Shown: positions 17,044-26,354 of the stretch, piece by piece
Position numbering within the stretch: position 1 is the first letter of the stretch
Layout: the number at the start of each line of letters is the position of its first letter
Origin: Pseudomonas chlororaphis
Lineage (GTDB): Bacteria; Pseudomonadota; Gammaproteobacteria; Pseudomonadales; Pseudomonadaceae
NCBI RefSeq assembly: GCF_000783395.1
Contig: NZ_JSFK01000009.1
Location: forward strand, 119,113 to 183,112
Length of the DNA stretch: 64,000 nt
Direction: 5' to 3'
Notes under the pieces: generated by a model
Seen by the model: the letters and a program-made list of their open reading frames with translations, nothing else
Told to the model about the DNA's origin: nothing
The model's database searches: none
Made by a program: the position numbers and the translations under genes

Positions 17044-18441
17044 ATGCTCAATGACAAGGAAAGTCCTTTTACCCTGACCCTGACCGACAGCGGTCTGTGC
17101 CTGCCGGTGGTGCGCTTTCTCGGCGAGGAAGCGCTCAACCAGCCCTACCGTTTCGACATCGAGCTGATCGGCCTGGCCCCCGCCGTGGCGCCGGGTACCT
17201 TTCTGCACCAACCGGCCTTTCTGCGTCTGGACGATGAACATGGGGTTCACGGCATGATCGACAGCGCCAGTTGCGAACACCGCGGTACGCACCGGATCGG
17301 CTATCGACTGACGGTTGTACCGCGCTTGCAAAGCCTCGCCGAGCCGAACAAACGCCGCGTATTCGTGCAGCGCAGCGTGCCGCAGATTCTCCAGCAATTG
17401 CTCACGGAAAATGCCCTGCCGGTTGATGGCTACCGGATTGAAATGACTGTCGGCCAATACCCGACCCGGCCGTTTTGCATCCAGTACGAAGAAAGCGATC
17501 TGGCGTTGCTGCACAGGCTGTGTGAAGAGGAAGGCATTCACTACCACTTTGAACACCGGGTGGACGGGCACGTTGTGGTGTTTGCCGATGACAGCCTGAG
17601 CCTGCCGCAAGTGCCGGTGCTGATTGCGTTCAAGGCCTGCGAGCAAACGTCATCACCCTGCGTCAGTGCGCTGTACCAGCATCACCACGCCGCGCCGATC
17701 GCCACGCTGCATGCCGTGCGTAATCGAGGGCAACAGGCTATCCGCGACGACGCCGCCAACCACATCACAGCCAATCCCCTGCCGCCGATACCTTCTCTTG
17801 AACAACGTCACCACGAACAACGCAGCCGTCGGCATCTGGAACGGCAACGCTGCCAACATCGCACGATCAACGGCCGCAGCGACCGGGTCGGCTTGCTCAG
17901 TGGGCATCTGCTACAAGTTTCGGCACATCCGGTCAGCCACTTCAACGAACAATGGCGGCTCACTGAGCTACGCCATCACGGGCAACATCCATCGATTCTT
18001 GATCCGACGCCGCCCCTGCACCGTTACCACAACGATTTCACCGCCCAGCCGTGGTCCAGCGACTTTCGGCCAGCGCTCAGACAAGCCCGCCCGAGCATTG
18101 CCGGGTATCACCTGGCGCAGGTGGTAGGGCCTGCCGGACAACCGGCGCAGCTCGATGAACAGGGTCGAGTCGCCGTCAGGCTGTGGCCCTCGGAACATCT
18201 GCAACCCCTTGAAGACGACGCGATCTGGCTGCCCATCGCCATGACGCGGGCCAATGGCCGGATCGCCCTGGAAGAACTGCCCTGCGCCGGCAGCGAAGTG
18301 TGGGTGAGTTTCCTCGACAGCGACCCCGACCGGCCGATCCTGTGTCTGGGCAACTCACGCAAGCCCACGCCTCGCGAGTCACCACCTGCGCGCGACAGCA
18401 GCTTGTTGCTCGACTGGCTGCTCGACAGCGGCGCCCGCTAG
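17044..18441 (+). CDS. Short orphan type VI secretion tip protein VgrG
   Basis: A 465-residue VgrG. The gp27-like N-terminal part (about 1-330) has Y-E-E-S-D-L-A-L-L-H-R-L-C-E-E-E-G-I-H-Y, and the gp5 OB-fold follows (about 350-435; D-E-Q-G-R-V-A-V-R-L-W, W-L-P-I-A). The protein stops about 30 residues after the OB-fold, so the long beta-helix spike of typical VgrGs (around 650-700 residues) is missing. No Hcp, PAAR, adaptor or effector gene is adjacent; its neighbours are a YebC paralog and the phosphonate block. His and Arg content is high near residues 215-300. The ribosome-binding site is weak. Confidence 0.85.
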   Translation: MLNDKESPFTLTLTDSGLCLPVVRFLGEEALNQPYRFDIELIGLAPAVAPGTFLHQPAFLRLDDEHGVHGMIDSASCEHRGTHRIGYRLTVVPRLQSLAEPNKRRVFVQRSVPQILQQLLTENALPVDGYRIEMTVGQYPTRPFCIQYEESDLALLHRLCEEEGIHYHFEHRVDGHVVVFADDSLSLPQVPVLIAFKACEQTSSPCVSALYQHHHAAPIATLHAVRNRGQQAIRDDAANHITANPLPPIPSLEQRHHEQRSRRHLERQRCQHRTINGRSDRVGLLSGHLLQVSAHPVSHFNEQWRLTELRHHGQHPSILDPTPPLHRYHNDFTAQPWSSDFRPALRQARPSIAGYHLAQVVGPAGQPAQLDEQGRVAVRLWPSEHLQPLEDDAIWLPIAMTRANGRIALEELPCAGSEVWVSFLDSDPDRPILCLGNSRKPTPRESPPARDSSLLLDWLLDSGAR

Positions 18442-18448
18442 CCCAATC

Positions 18449-18476
18449 TGTAGGCGCTGCCTTCGACAGCGCCTAC
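18449..18476. terminator. Perfect 11-bp hairpin after vgrG
   Basis: TGTAGGCGCTG, loop CCTTCGA, CAGCGCCTACA. It lacks a T-run but lies between two convergent genes, so it may be a terminator or a solitary REP-like unit. Confidence 0.6.
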
Positions 18477-18491
18477 ATCGGCAAACAGCGC

Positions 18492-19883
18492 TCAACCTTT
18501 ATCAGCCTTGCCCGCCGCTGCGGCGAATTTCGCCAGACGCACGTCGAGATGCCGAGGACGTCGCCCATGATCTTCGGCGCGCTCCTTGCGGCGGATGGCG
18601 TTGCGCACCATTAACGAGCCGAGGTAACGGATCGGCTCCGGCGGGAAATAGCCCAGTGGCCCGTTGACCAACGGCGAGCGCGTCCACGGGTTGTCCAGGC
18701 CTTGCACCAGCGAAGCAAGAATCTGCCCGCCCATATGGCACGGGCCGACGCCGCTGCCCGAATAGCCGAAACCGTAAAACACGTTGCCCGCACTGCTCAT
18801 CTGGCCGAAGAACGGCAAACCGGTGACCGAGCGATCCGACGGGCCATTCCAGGTGGCATCGACTTTTACATCGGCAAACGCCGGGAAGAAGTCGGTGAGG
18901 CTGTTTTTCAGCAGGCCGGCATACGGCGATGGCTGATCGAACACCGGCAGCATGCGCCCGCCAAAGGCGAAGGTGTTGCCGCCCTTGCCGAGCATGATTC
19001 GGCCGTCGGGGGTGTTGTGGTAGTAGTGTACGAAGATCCGCGAATCCAGCACGGTGACGCCACTGGTCAGGCCGATTTCCTGCAACAGATCCGGGCGCGG
19101 TTCGGTGATCAACATGTCGCTGGAAACAATCGCCACGCTGCGCTCGAATTGCGGGAAGGCACGGGCCATCCAGGCATTCATCGCCAGCACCACGCGGTCG
19201 GCAACGATGCTGCCGCCCGGTGTTCGCAGGCGTGCGGGACGCCCCTCCTCCAGCCCGGTCATTGCCGTGTTTTCGTGAATCTTCACACCCAACTGCAATG
19301 CCACCCGACGCAAACCACGCACCAGTTTGCCCGGCTGCACACTGGCCGCCGCCGGCGAGAACCAGCCCTCCAGATGTTTGCTGGATCCGGCCATGCGCTG
19401 CACATCGGCCAGCGGACGCTGGGTGAACGAATTTATGCCGTTGCGTTCCAGTGCGGCGATCACCGCGTCGGTCGAACCGACTTGCGCGCGATTGGTCGCG
19501 GTGTACAGCGTGCCGTCGAGGCGGTAGTCGGCATCGACGCCGTACTGCTCGCAGAACTCACCGATCGCGTGAATGCTGCGCTCCGATTCCTTGACCAGAC
19601 GTACCGCTTCCTCGACGCCAAACAGGCGTTCAAGGGTGAAATATTTCGCCGACCACGACAGCGCACAACCGCCGTTGCGGCCGCTGGCGCCGGCACCGCA
19701 GATGTCCGCTTCGATCAGCAACACATCGAGTTCGGGGTTCTGTTGCTTGAGCATGATCGCCGTCCACAACCCGGTGTAGCCGCCGCCGACGATGCACACA
19801 TCGGTGCGGACTTCGCCCTGCAGCGGCGGGCAGGTTTCAGAGGTATCGGCCTGCAAGGCCTGCTCCAGCCAAAACGGTCTCAT
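18492..19883 (-). CDS. FAD-dependent oxidoreductase, putative aminophosphonate oxidase
   Basis: A 463-residue flavoprotein of the DAO/GlcD-like amine oxidase family. The dinucleotide-binding motif V-C-I-V-G-G-G-Y-T-G is at about 28-37, and a G-A-S-G-R-N-G-G loop follows near 65-72. It resembles the group named putative aminophosphonate oxidoreductase (TIGR03329), which occurs in phosphonate-use loci. The likely reaction is oxidation at the amine carbon of 2-aminoethylphosphonate or an N-alkyl form to phosphonoacetaldehyde. It is the second gene after an OPA-type transporter, 73 bases downstream on the same strand. TTGGAGA lies before its ATG. The substrate is inferred from context. Confidence 0.75.
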   Translation of the reverse strand: MRPFWLEQALQADTSETCPPLQGEVRTDVCIVGGGYTGLWTAIMLKQQNPELDVLLIEADICGAGASGRNGGCALSWSAKYFTLERLFGVEEAVRLVKESERSIHAIGEFCEQYGVDADYRLDGTLYTATNRAQVGSTDAVIAALERNGINSFTQRPLADVQRMAGSSKHLEGWFSPAAASVQPGKLVRGLRRVALQLGVKIHENTAMTGLEEGRPARLRTPGGSIVADRVVLAMNAWMARAFPQFERSVAIVSSDMLITEPRPDLLQEIGLTSGVTVLDSRIFVHYYHNTPDGRIMLGKGGNTFAFGGRMLPVFDQPSPYAGLLKNSLTDFFPAFADVKVDATWNGPSDRSVTGLPFFGQMSSAGNVFYGFGYSGSGVGPCHMGGQILASLVQGLDNPWTRSPLVNGPLGYFPPEPIRYLGSLMVRNAIRRKERAEDHGRRPRHLDVRLAKFAAAAGKADKG

Positions 19884-19956
19884 GGGGTTTCTCCAAGTCA
19901 GATGGCCACGACCCAGCCTGCCGCGAGCACCGCAGCAGGCCGCGAGGCAAAGGGTT

Positions 19957-21282
19957 TCAGGAACGCAGGGGTTTGATCGTCAGCGGGCAATTGGGGATAG
20001 AGGCGCGCGGTTCCATCACCCCGACCGGGCGGCTGTTCCAGTGCGGAATCAGCACCAGCGCCGAGAACAGCGCACAACCGGCGAAGACGATGAACACCGT
20101 CACCGAGTCGAAGTAACCCGGCAGCAAACCGCCGAGTACCGCGCCGACCGAGCCGCAGCCGTTGACGAAACCGGCCGCCGTGGCACCGGCCTTGGCTTTG
20201 CCGAAGTCGATCGCGGCGGCGCCGCTGATCATTGAATCCGGGCCGTACAGGGTCAGGCCCATGACAAACAACAATGCGACCACCAGCAACACACTGCCGC
20301 TCTGCAACGCAGCCATGAACAGCGCCAGCGTCACGGTCAGCGCCAGCAAGCTCAATACGCAGGCCGGCATGCGCCGGGCGCCGAAGAGTTTGTCCGAAGC
20401 CAGGCCAATCAGGATCGGCCCGAGCAACCCGGCCAGTTCGAACGAAGTGGGAATGATCGCCGCGCCGATCTTGCCGACACTGGGCATCTGTTCAAAGACA
20501 ATCACCGGCCCCCACAGCAGAATCGCGTAGCGCGCCGGTTTCAACATGAAATACGCCAGGCCCAGCACCAACACCGTGCGGTTACGCAGGATTTCTTTCA
20601 ACGGCTCCCAGACGCTGAGTTTGCTGTTGGCTTCGGTTTCTTCCGCCGTCAGTTCAGGCTCCGGCTCGACCGCCGGCAAGCCGACGTCTTCCGGCTTGTT
20701 GCGCTGGAAGATAAAGAACAACACCGCGACCACGGCAACCACCACCGCGCTGGAAATGAACGCCGCGTGCCAGGTGCCCATCAAGGTATACGCCCACCAG
20801 CCGGCGAACGGCGACGCTACCAGACCACCAAAGGCGTAGCAGGAACTCCATAACCCGAGCACTCGCCCGCGTTGTTGGGAAGGGAAAAAACTGCCGAGGT
20901 TTTTGCACAATCCCGACCATCCGGTGGACTGCGCCAACCCCTGAATCAACATACAAGTGGCGAAGATCGGCAGCGTGGCAAAACTGCCCATCACCAGCGC
21001 CGCAGCGGCGGAAATCAGCAAACCACCGAGCACCACGACCCGTGGGCCAAAGCGGTCAGCGAGCATGCCCCAGGTGAACTGGCCGAGGGCATAAGCCGCC
21101 AGATAAATCGCATCGAGGTTGGCCATGGCCATCTTGTCGAGCATAAAGGTCGGGTCTTCGGCAATGCCCAGTTTGGCCACCGAAAAGGCTTTGCGGGTGA
21201 AGTAGAAAGCGGCGTACGCCAGCCAGGTAATCGCGAAAATCTGCACGCGCCAACGCGCAATGGTGCCGATGTGCTTGTTCAT
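19957..21282 (-). CDS. OPA-family MFS transporter, probable organophosphonate uptake
   Basis: This 441-residue, twelve-helix permease has the organophosphate:phosphate antiporter (GlpT/UhpT/PgtP) signature: W-L-A-Y-A-A-F-Y-F-T-R-K-A-F-S in the first helix, and L-A-Q-S-T-G-W and R-G-R-V-L-G-L-W-S-S further on. Such proteins exchange organic phosphates for phosphate. Here the neighbours (FAD amine oxidase, phnW, phnX) suggest an aminophosphonate. The ATG at 21282 begins the conserved N-terminus; an upstream start at 21432 would add 50 unrelated residues. It lies divergent from a LysR gene. Confidence 0.85.
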   Translation of the reverse strand: MNKHIGTIARWRVQIFAITWLAYAAFYFTRKAFSVAKLGIAEDPTFMLDKMAMANLDAIYLAAYALGQFTWGMLADRFGPRVVVLGGLLISAAAALVMGSFATLPIFATCMLIQGLAQSTGWSGLCKNLGSFFPSQQRGRVLGLWSSCYAFGGLVASPFAGWWAYTLMGTWHAAFISSAVVVAVVAVLFFIFQRNKPEDVGLPAVEPEPELTAEETEANSKLSVWEPLKEILRNRTVLVLGLAYFMLKPARYAILLWGPVIVFEQMPSVGKIGAAIIPTSFELAGLLGPILIGLASDKLFGARRMPACVLSLLALTVTLALFMAALQSGSVLLVVALLFVMGLTLYGPDSMISGAAAIDFGKAKAGATAAGFVNGCGSVGAVLGGLLPGYFDSVTVFIVFAGCALFSALVLIPHWNSRPVGVMEPRASIPNCPLTIKPLRS

Positions 21283-21498
21283 GGTGGTTCTGACCTCAGG
21301 GTGTGAGTGTGCCGGCAGAATCGTTAAGAAAAACGCCTGTGTTTTTATTGTTGAGCACTGCGATATCACCTCGTCCCTACGGCGATACCGGTCAGATGAG
21401 TCCTGTTGTTGCACGCACAGGCTCATGGCCACCGTGCGGCCCGAGCGGGCAGTCAGCGATGGCGTGAGCCGATCAAAGCAATTACTGTTTAATAAATA

Positions 21499-21508
21499 AA
21501 ATCGATTT
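21499..21508. promoter_or_regulatory. AT-rich palindrome in the transporter/LysR intergenic region
   Basis: AAATCGATTT is a perfect palindrome inside an AT-rich tract (21488-21520) in an otherwise GC-rich region. It lies between the divergent OPA transporter and LysR genes, where a LysR-type operator is expected. Confidence 0.4.
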
Positions 21509-21563
21509 ATCGTATTTCACACATAAGCTCAGCCTGTTACTGACTTATCGATCAGGTGACTTC

Positions 21564-22436
21564 ATGTCGGTGTCCCACACCCAACTCAAAGCCTTCCACG
21601 CCGTGGCCGTGCATGGAAGCTTCACCAAAGCCGCCGAGCGCCTTTTTCTCACGCAACCGGCGATATCCGACCAAGTGCGCAAACTCGAGGAGCGATTCGG
21701 CGTTTTGCTGTTTCATCGCAATAAACGTTCCGTGCGCCTGACCGATCTCGGTGAACGTCTACTGGCGATCACGCAACGGTTGTTTGTCATTGAAGCGGAA
21801 GCGCAGGAATTGCTGCAGGAATCCCAGGCCCTGCAGACCGGCAGCCTGATTCTGGCGGTGGATGCGCCGGTGCACGTGCTGCCGCAGATCGCGCGGTTCT
21901 GTGAGCGCTATCCGGGGATCAGCGTGAAGATCGAGACTGGCAACACTGACGAATCGCTGTTTCGCCTGTTCAACTATCAGGCCGATCTGGCGTTGCTCGG
22001 GCGTGATGTCAGCGATGAGCGCTTGCTCTGTGTGCCGCTGCGCAACGATCCGATGGTGGCGTTCGTGTCGCGCAATCATCCGTGGGCCGAGCGTGAATCG
22101 ATCTGTCTGGAAGACCTGGATGACACCCCGCTGGTTTTGCGTGAGCACGGTTCGGTGACGCGACAGACGCTGGAAGAGGAAATGGCGCGGGCGGGGTTTC
22201 GCATTCGCCCGGCGATTCAGGTGGAAGGCCGGGAAGCAGCGCGTGAGGCGGTGGTGGTCGGGATTGGTGTCGGCGTTGTTTCGGCGGCGGAGTTTGGTGC
22301 GGATTCGCGGGTGTGTGCGTTGCCGATTGTCGATTGCACCCGGCGGCTGACGGAGACGCTGGTGTGTTTGCGCGAGCAAAGCAATCGACGGGTGGTGGCG
22401 ACCTTTCTCGATATGGTTCGCGACAGCCTTGTGTAA
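21564..22436 (+). CDS. LysR-type regulator (divergent from the OPA transporter)
   Basis: A 290-residue LTTR. The winged helix-turn-helix is at about 5-64 (A-F-H-A-V-A-V-H-G-S-F-T-K-A-A-E-R-L-F-L-T-Q-P-A). The effector-binding domain is about 90-290. Its position opposite the transporter-oxidase operon suggests it controls that operon, with an aminophosphonate as possible co-inducer. It is similar in pattern to the other LysR of the block (both have V-L-R-E-x-x-S-x-T-R-x-T near residue 190), so the two look like paralogs that divided control of the block. REP sequence follows. Confidence 0.85.
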   Translation: MSVSHTQLKAFHAVAVHGSFTKAAERLFLTQPAISDQVRKLEERFGVLLFHRNKRSVRLTDLGERLLAITQRLFVIEAEAQELLQESQALQTGSLILAVDAPVHVLPQIARFCERYPGISVKIETGNTDESLFRLFNYQADLALLGRDVSDERLLCVPLRNDPMVAFVSRNHPWAERESICLEDLDDTPLVLREHGSVTRQTLEEEMARAGFRIRPAIQVEGREAAREAVVVGIGVGVVSAAEFGADSRVCALPIVDCTRRLTETLVCLREQSNRRVVATFLDMVRDSLV

Positions 22437-22450
22437 GTAATACCGGCCCC

Positions 22451-22541
22451 ATCGCTGGCAAGCCAGCTCCCACAGGTTTCTTGGCTGTACACAGCACCTT
22501 TGAACGACCGAGATCACTGTGGGAGCTGGCTTGCCAGCGAT
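22451..22541. repeat. REP doublet, CTGGCAAGCCAGCTCCCACA type
   Basis: ATCGCTGGCAAGCCAGCTCC at the left and its complement at the right end, about 50 bases between. It separates the two convergent LysR genes. Confidence 0.85.
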
Positions 22542-22558
22542 TGGGGCGACTCGGTGTA

Positions 22559-23419
22559 TCAGGCCGGCGCCAGGCCAAAGAACGCCTGAATCAGGCGCAA
22601 CTCCCTCCGCCGCTCCATGCAACCGATCATGTGCCGATTGACCAGCCCTTCGCCGACAATCGGAATCGCCACCACTCGCGGATCATGGCTGACCTCCACC
22701 GACGACACCACGCCAACGCCCAACTCGGCAGCGACCGCTTCGGTCACCGCCTCACGGCTGTCCAGTTCCAGCAGCACGCGCGGATGGATCGACGCCTGCA
22801 CACACGCCTGATCAAACGTGCGACGGGTGATCGAACTCGGCTCGCGCAACACCATGATCACTTGATCCAGCTCCTTGAGCTTCACTTCCCCGGTGCGCAT
22901 CGCCCACGCATGCCCTGCCGGTACCAAGGCGCAGATCCGTGATTCGCTCAACGCTTGCAGATGCAAGCCTTTGCGCGGCTCCACTTCGGTCAACACCGCC
23001 ACATCGGCGTGTTCCGACAACAACGCCGCGAGGGTTTCCTGAGCATTGCCCAAACGCAGATTCACGGTGATCCCCGGATAGCGCGCACGCAGGCTGGCGA
23101 GCATCGGCATGACCATGTGCGGCCCGTCCGCCGCCACTTCCAGCCGTCCGGTGAGTAATTGCCGGTTGGCCTCGAGCATTGTCTGCGCCTCTTCTGCGAG
23201 GCCAAACATTGCGCGGGTAATCGCCGCGAGTTTGGTGCCCTCCTCGGTCAGTTCCACCCGTCGCGCGGTGCGCCGCAACAGGGTGATCTGATAGTGCTCT
23301 TCCAACGCCTTGATGTGCCCGGTAACCGCCGGCTGACTGATGAACAACCGCGCGGCGGCGCGGGTGAAGCTGCCTTCACGGGCCACGGCGTCGAACGCGC
23401 GGAGCTGGAACAGGTTCAT
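22559..23419 (-). CDS. LysR-type regulator of phnWX (predicted)
   Basis: A 286-residue LTTR. The helix-turn-helix is at about 3-60 (A-F-D-A-V-A-R-E-G-S-F-T-R-A-A-A-R-L-F-I-S-Q-P-A), and the effector domain shares G-V-G-V-V-S-x-x-E and V-L-R-E-P-S-S-I-T-R with its neighbour. It is transcribed away from phnW across 112 bases, the standard arrangement for a LysR activator and its target. Phosphonoacetaldehyde- or AEP-responsive control is inferred from position only. Confidence 0.85.
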   Translation of the reverse strand: MNLFQLRAFDAVAREGSFTRAAARLFISQPAVTGHIKALEEHYQITLLRRTARRVELTEEGTKLAAITRAMFGLAEEAQTMLEANRQLLTGRLEVAADGPHMVMPMLASLRARYPGITVNLRLGNAQETLAALLSEHADVAVLTEVEPRKGLHLQALSESRICALVPAGHAWAMRTGEVKLKELDQVIMVLREPSSITRRTFDQACVQASIHPRVLLELDSREAVTEAVAAELGVGVVSSVEVSHDPRVVAIPIVGEGLVNRHMIGCMERRRELRLIQAFFGLAPA

Positions 23420-23531
23420 GAATAACTCTCGCTGATGGCTGGCATAACAACAAACAATTTGATTGATGCAACGGCGAATTGCAACGTATGCCCCGTAGCT
23501 TCATCCCACAGCGCAATCCGAGGACATACGA

Positions 23532-24641
23532 ATGAGTATCGCCGAACCCATCCTGCTCACTCCCGGCCCGTTGACCACTTCGGCCCGCACCCGCCAGGCG
23601 ATGATGGTCGACTGGGGGTCATGGGATGACCGCTTCAATCAACTGACCGCCAGCCTTTGCGAACAATTGCTGGCAATCCTCAACGGCGCCGCGACTCACC
23701 ACTGCGTACCCTTACAGGGCAGCGGCACCTTCGCTGTTGAAGCGGCAATCGGCACATTGGTGCCGCGTGACGGCAAAGTGCTGGTGCTGATCAACGGCGC
23801 CTACGGCAAGCGTCTGGCGAAAATCTGCGAAGTGCTCGGCCGCTCTTTCAGCACTTTTGAAACCGCTGAAGATGAACCAACCACCGCCGCTGACGTCGAC
23901 CGTCTGCTGCGCGCCGACAGCGACATCACTCACGTCGCGCTGATCCATTGCGAAACCAGCACCGGCATTCTCAACCCGCTGGCGGAAATTGCCCAGGTCG
24001 TCGCGCAACACGGTAAACGCCTGATTATCGATGCCATGAGTTCCTTTGGCGCACTGCCGGTGGACGCGCAGCAAGTGCCGTTCGACGCGCTGATCGCCGC
24101 GTCCGGCAAATGCCTGGAAGGCGTACCGGGGATGGGCTTCGTGTTCGCACGCAAAGAGGCGCTGGCCGCTGCCGCCGGTAATTCTCACTCGCTGGCGATG
24201 GACCTGTTCGACCAGCACGCCTACATGATGAAAACCGGCCAATGGCGCTTCACTCCGCCGACCCACGTGGTCGCGGCGCTGCACGAAGCGCTGCTGCAAT
24301 ACAACGAAGAAGGTGGCCTGCCGGCGCGGCATGCGCGGTATGCCGCGAACTGTCAGGCGCTGATGGAAGAGATGGGCAAACTCGGTTTGCGCAGTTTCCT
24401 GCCGGCGGCGATTCAAGCGCCGATCATCGCCACGTTCCATGCGCCGCAAGATCCGCGTTATCAGTTCAAGGATTTCTACGAACGCGTGAAGGCCAAGGGT
24501 TACATCCTTTATCCCGGCAAATTGACCCAGGTCGAAACCTTCCGCGTCGGTTGCATCGGCCATGTCAGCCCGGACGAAATGCGCCAGGCCGTCGCGGCGG
24601 TCGGTGAAGTCCTGCGCGAGATGGAAGTCCTCGAAGTCTAA
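23532..24641 (+). CDS. phnW: 2-aminoethylphosphonate:pyruvate aminotransferase
   Basis: A 369-residue class V aminotransferase, the normal PhnW length. It starts [11 protein letters not shown]. The PLP lysine is about K193 in [11 protein letters not shown], and the D-A-M-S-S-F-G motif binds the cofactor. It converts 2-aminoethylphosphonate and pyruvate into phosphonoacetaldehyde and alanine. The ATG follows GAGGACA. phnX lies downstream on the same strand across a REP doublet, so both can share one transcript. Confidence 0.95.
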   Translation: MSIAEPILLTPGPLTTSARTRQAMMVDWGSWDDRFNQLTASLCEQLLAILNGAATHHCVPLQGSGTFAVEAAIGTLVPRDGKVLVLINGAYGKRLAKICEVLGRSFSTFETAEDEPTTAADVDRLLRADSDITHVALIHCETSTGILNPLAEIAQVVAQHGKRLIIDAMSSFGALPVDAQQVPFDALIAASGKCLEGVPGMGFVFARKEALAAAAGNSHSLAMDLFDQHAYMMKTGQWRFTPPTHVVAALHEALLQYNEEGGLPARHARYAANCQALMEEMGKLGLRSFLPAAIQAPIIATFHAPQDPRYQFKDFYERVKAKGYILYPGKLTQVETFRVGCIGHVSPDEMRQAVAAVGEVLREMEVLEV

Positions 24642-24658
24642 GAACACCACCAATCCCC

Positions 24659-24748
24659 TGTGGGAGCGAGCCTGCTCGCGAAAGCGGTCGCACATTCAAC
24701 ATAGACGTCGACTGATCCGACGCATTCGCGAGCAAGCTCGCTCCCACA
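24659..24748. repeat. REP doublet between phnW and phnX
   Basis: TGTGGGAGCGAGCCTGCTCG and the inverted copy CGAGCAAGCTCGCTCCCACA. Placed inside an apparent operon, it could lower or stabilise parts of the phnWX transcript. Confidence 0.85.
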
Positions 24749-24785
24749 GTTTGAATTGCATTGCCATTACAGGAATTTAATTGCC

Positions 24786-25613
24786 ATGAACTACGTCAAT
24801 CCAAACAAGCTGCAAGCCGCGATCCTCGACTGGGCCGGCACCGTGGTCGATTTCGGCTCCTTCGCACCCACGCAGATTTTCGTCGAAGCCTTCGCCGAGT
24901 TCGACGTGCAGGTCTCCATCGAAGAAGCCCGTGGCCCGATGGGCATGGGCAAGTGGGACCACATCCGCACCCTCTGCGATCAGCCGCAAGTGGCCGAGCG
25001 TTATCGCAAGGCGTTCGGTCGCACGCCGACCGATGACGACGTAACGGCGATCTACGAGCGGTTCATGCCGCTGCAGATCGAGAAGATTGCCGAGCACTCG
25101 GCGCTGATTCCCGGCGCACTGGAAACCATCGCCAACCTGCGTCAGCAAGGCATCAAGATCGGCTCCTGCTCCGGCTACCCGAAGCAAGTGATGGACAAGG
25201 TCGTCGAACTGGCCGCCACCAACGGCTACGTCGCTGACCACGTGGTTGCCACCGACGAAGTGCCGAATGGTCGCCCATGGCCGGCGCAGGCCCTGGCCAA
25301 CGTGATCGCGCTGGGCATCGACGATGTCGCGGCGTGCGTGAAGATCGATGACACCGTGCCGGGCATTCTCGAAGGCCGTCGCGCTGGAATGTGGACCGTG
25401 GCGCTGATCTGCTCGGGCAACGCGTTGGGTCTGGACTACGAAGGGTTCCGTGCCTTGGGCAGCGATGAACTGGCCAGCGAGCGCAAGCGCATTCACGCTC
25501 TGTTCGAAGGCTCGCGCCCGCATTACATGATCGACACCATCACCGATTTGCCGGAAGTGATTGCCGACATCAACAAACATCTGGCCAACGGCGAGATGCC
25601 GCAATCGAGCTGA
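24786..25613 (+). CDS. phnX: Phosphonoacetaldehyde hydrolase (phosphonatase)
   Basis: A 275-residue HAD-superfamily enzyme. The nucleophile is D15 in I-L-D-W-A-G-T, the Schiff-base lysine K56 is in M-G-M-G-K-W-D, then C-S-G-Y-P and the acidic K-I-D-D-T-V-P-G motif. It cleaves the C-P bond of phosphonoacetaldehyde, giving acetaldehyde and phosphate, and completes the AEP route begun by PhnW. The ATG at 24786 follows AGGAA and begins the family N-terminus. A strong terminator follows. Confidence 0.95.
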   Translation: MNYVNPNKLQAAILDWAGTVVDFGSFAPTQIFVEAFAEFDVQVSIEEARGPMGMGKWDHIRTLCDQPQVAERYRKAFGRTPTDDDVTAIYERFMPLQIEKIAEHSALIPGALETIANLRQQGIKIGSCSGYPKQVMDKVVELAATNGYVADHVVATDEVPNGRPWPAQALANVIALGIDDVAACVKIDDTVPGILEGRRAGMWTVALICSGNALGLDYEGFRALGSDELASERKRIHALFEGSRPHYMIDTITDLPEVIADINKHLANGEMPQSS

Positions 25614-25638
25614 TTCCTGCCGCTTGCTGCAAAGAAAA

Positions 25639-25672
25639 ACGCCAGTGTCTTGCCGACACTGGCGTTTTTTTT
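25639..25672 (+). terminator. Rho-independent terminator after phnX
   Basis: ACGCCAGTGTC, short loop, GACACTGGCGT and a run of eight T. Confidence 0.92.
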
Positions 25673-25802
25673 GGCAAAGCCCCGATTCAGAGCATTGAAA
25701 GTCCGATCAGCCTCAGGCAAATCCGCCAAAGCGGATTACAGTTAAAGCATGCCGTCGCCCAAGAACGGCAGGTTTTGACCCTGATCTGTGAGGAAACACC
25801 GT

Positions 25803-26351
25803 ATGCCGTGGACAAGCTCAGAATCACGCTACAGCACCGTCTCGGTCCTGCTGCACTGGCTGATGCTGGTGTTGTTGGTGCTGGTATACGCCAGCATGGA
25901 GTTGCGCGGCCTGTTTCCCAAAGGCAGTGGCGGGCGCACGCTGATCCGCGAAGTGCACTACATGCTCGGCCTCACCGTGTTTGTGCTGGTGTGGTTTCGA
26001 TTGCTCGCGCGCAGCATCGGCCCGGCACCGAAGATCTTCCCCGCCTCGCCGCAATGGCAGACTGTGCTGGCGCGGCTGATGCACTGGGCGTTGTACCTGT
26101 TCATGATCAGCATGCCGATACTGGGCTGGCTGATCACCAGCGCCGAAGGGCATCAGGTGATGTTCTATGGTTTTGATCTGCCGCTGCTGGTCGCGGAAAA
26201 CAAGGATTTCGCCAAACAGGTTGAGGGCTGGCATGTGCTGATTGCCACGATCGGTTACTGGCTGATCGGCCTGCACGCGCTGGCGGGGATCTATCACCAC
26301 TATGTGGTGCGCGATAACACGCTGCTGCGGATGATGCCCAAGCGCGGTTGA
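25803..26351 (+). CDS. Cytochrome b561
   Basis: A 182-residue protein with four membrane helices. Heme-ligand histidines are in V-L-L-H-W (about H17), R-E-V-H-Y-M-L-G, and the last helices (I-G-L-H-A-L-A-G-I-Y-H-H). It is a second, independent b561 in this window; the spacing of charged loops (L-F-P-K-G-S-G-G-R-T) differs from the one beside the catalase. GAGGAAA before the ATG at 25803 supports this start. It would pass electrons between quinol and an acceptor; no partner is adjacent. Confidence 0.88.
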   Translation: MPWTSSESRYSTVSVLLHWLMLVLLVLVYASMELRGLFPKGSGGRTLIREVHYMLGLTVFVLVWFRLLARSIGPAPKIFPASPQWQTVLARLMHWALYLFMISMPILGWLITSAEGHQVMFYGFDLPLLVAENKDFAKQVEGWHVLIATIGYWLIGLHALAGIYHHYVVRDNTLLRMMPKRG

Positions 26352-26354
26352 TCG

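Noticed and set aside
17044..18441. A complete type VI secretion cluster around vgrG
   Set aside because: No tss, hcp, clpV or PAAR gene is present on either side; only the VgrG is supported.
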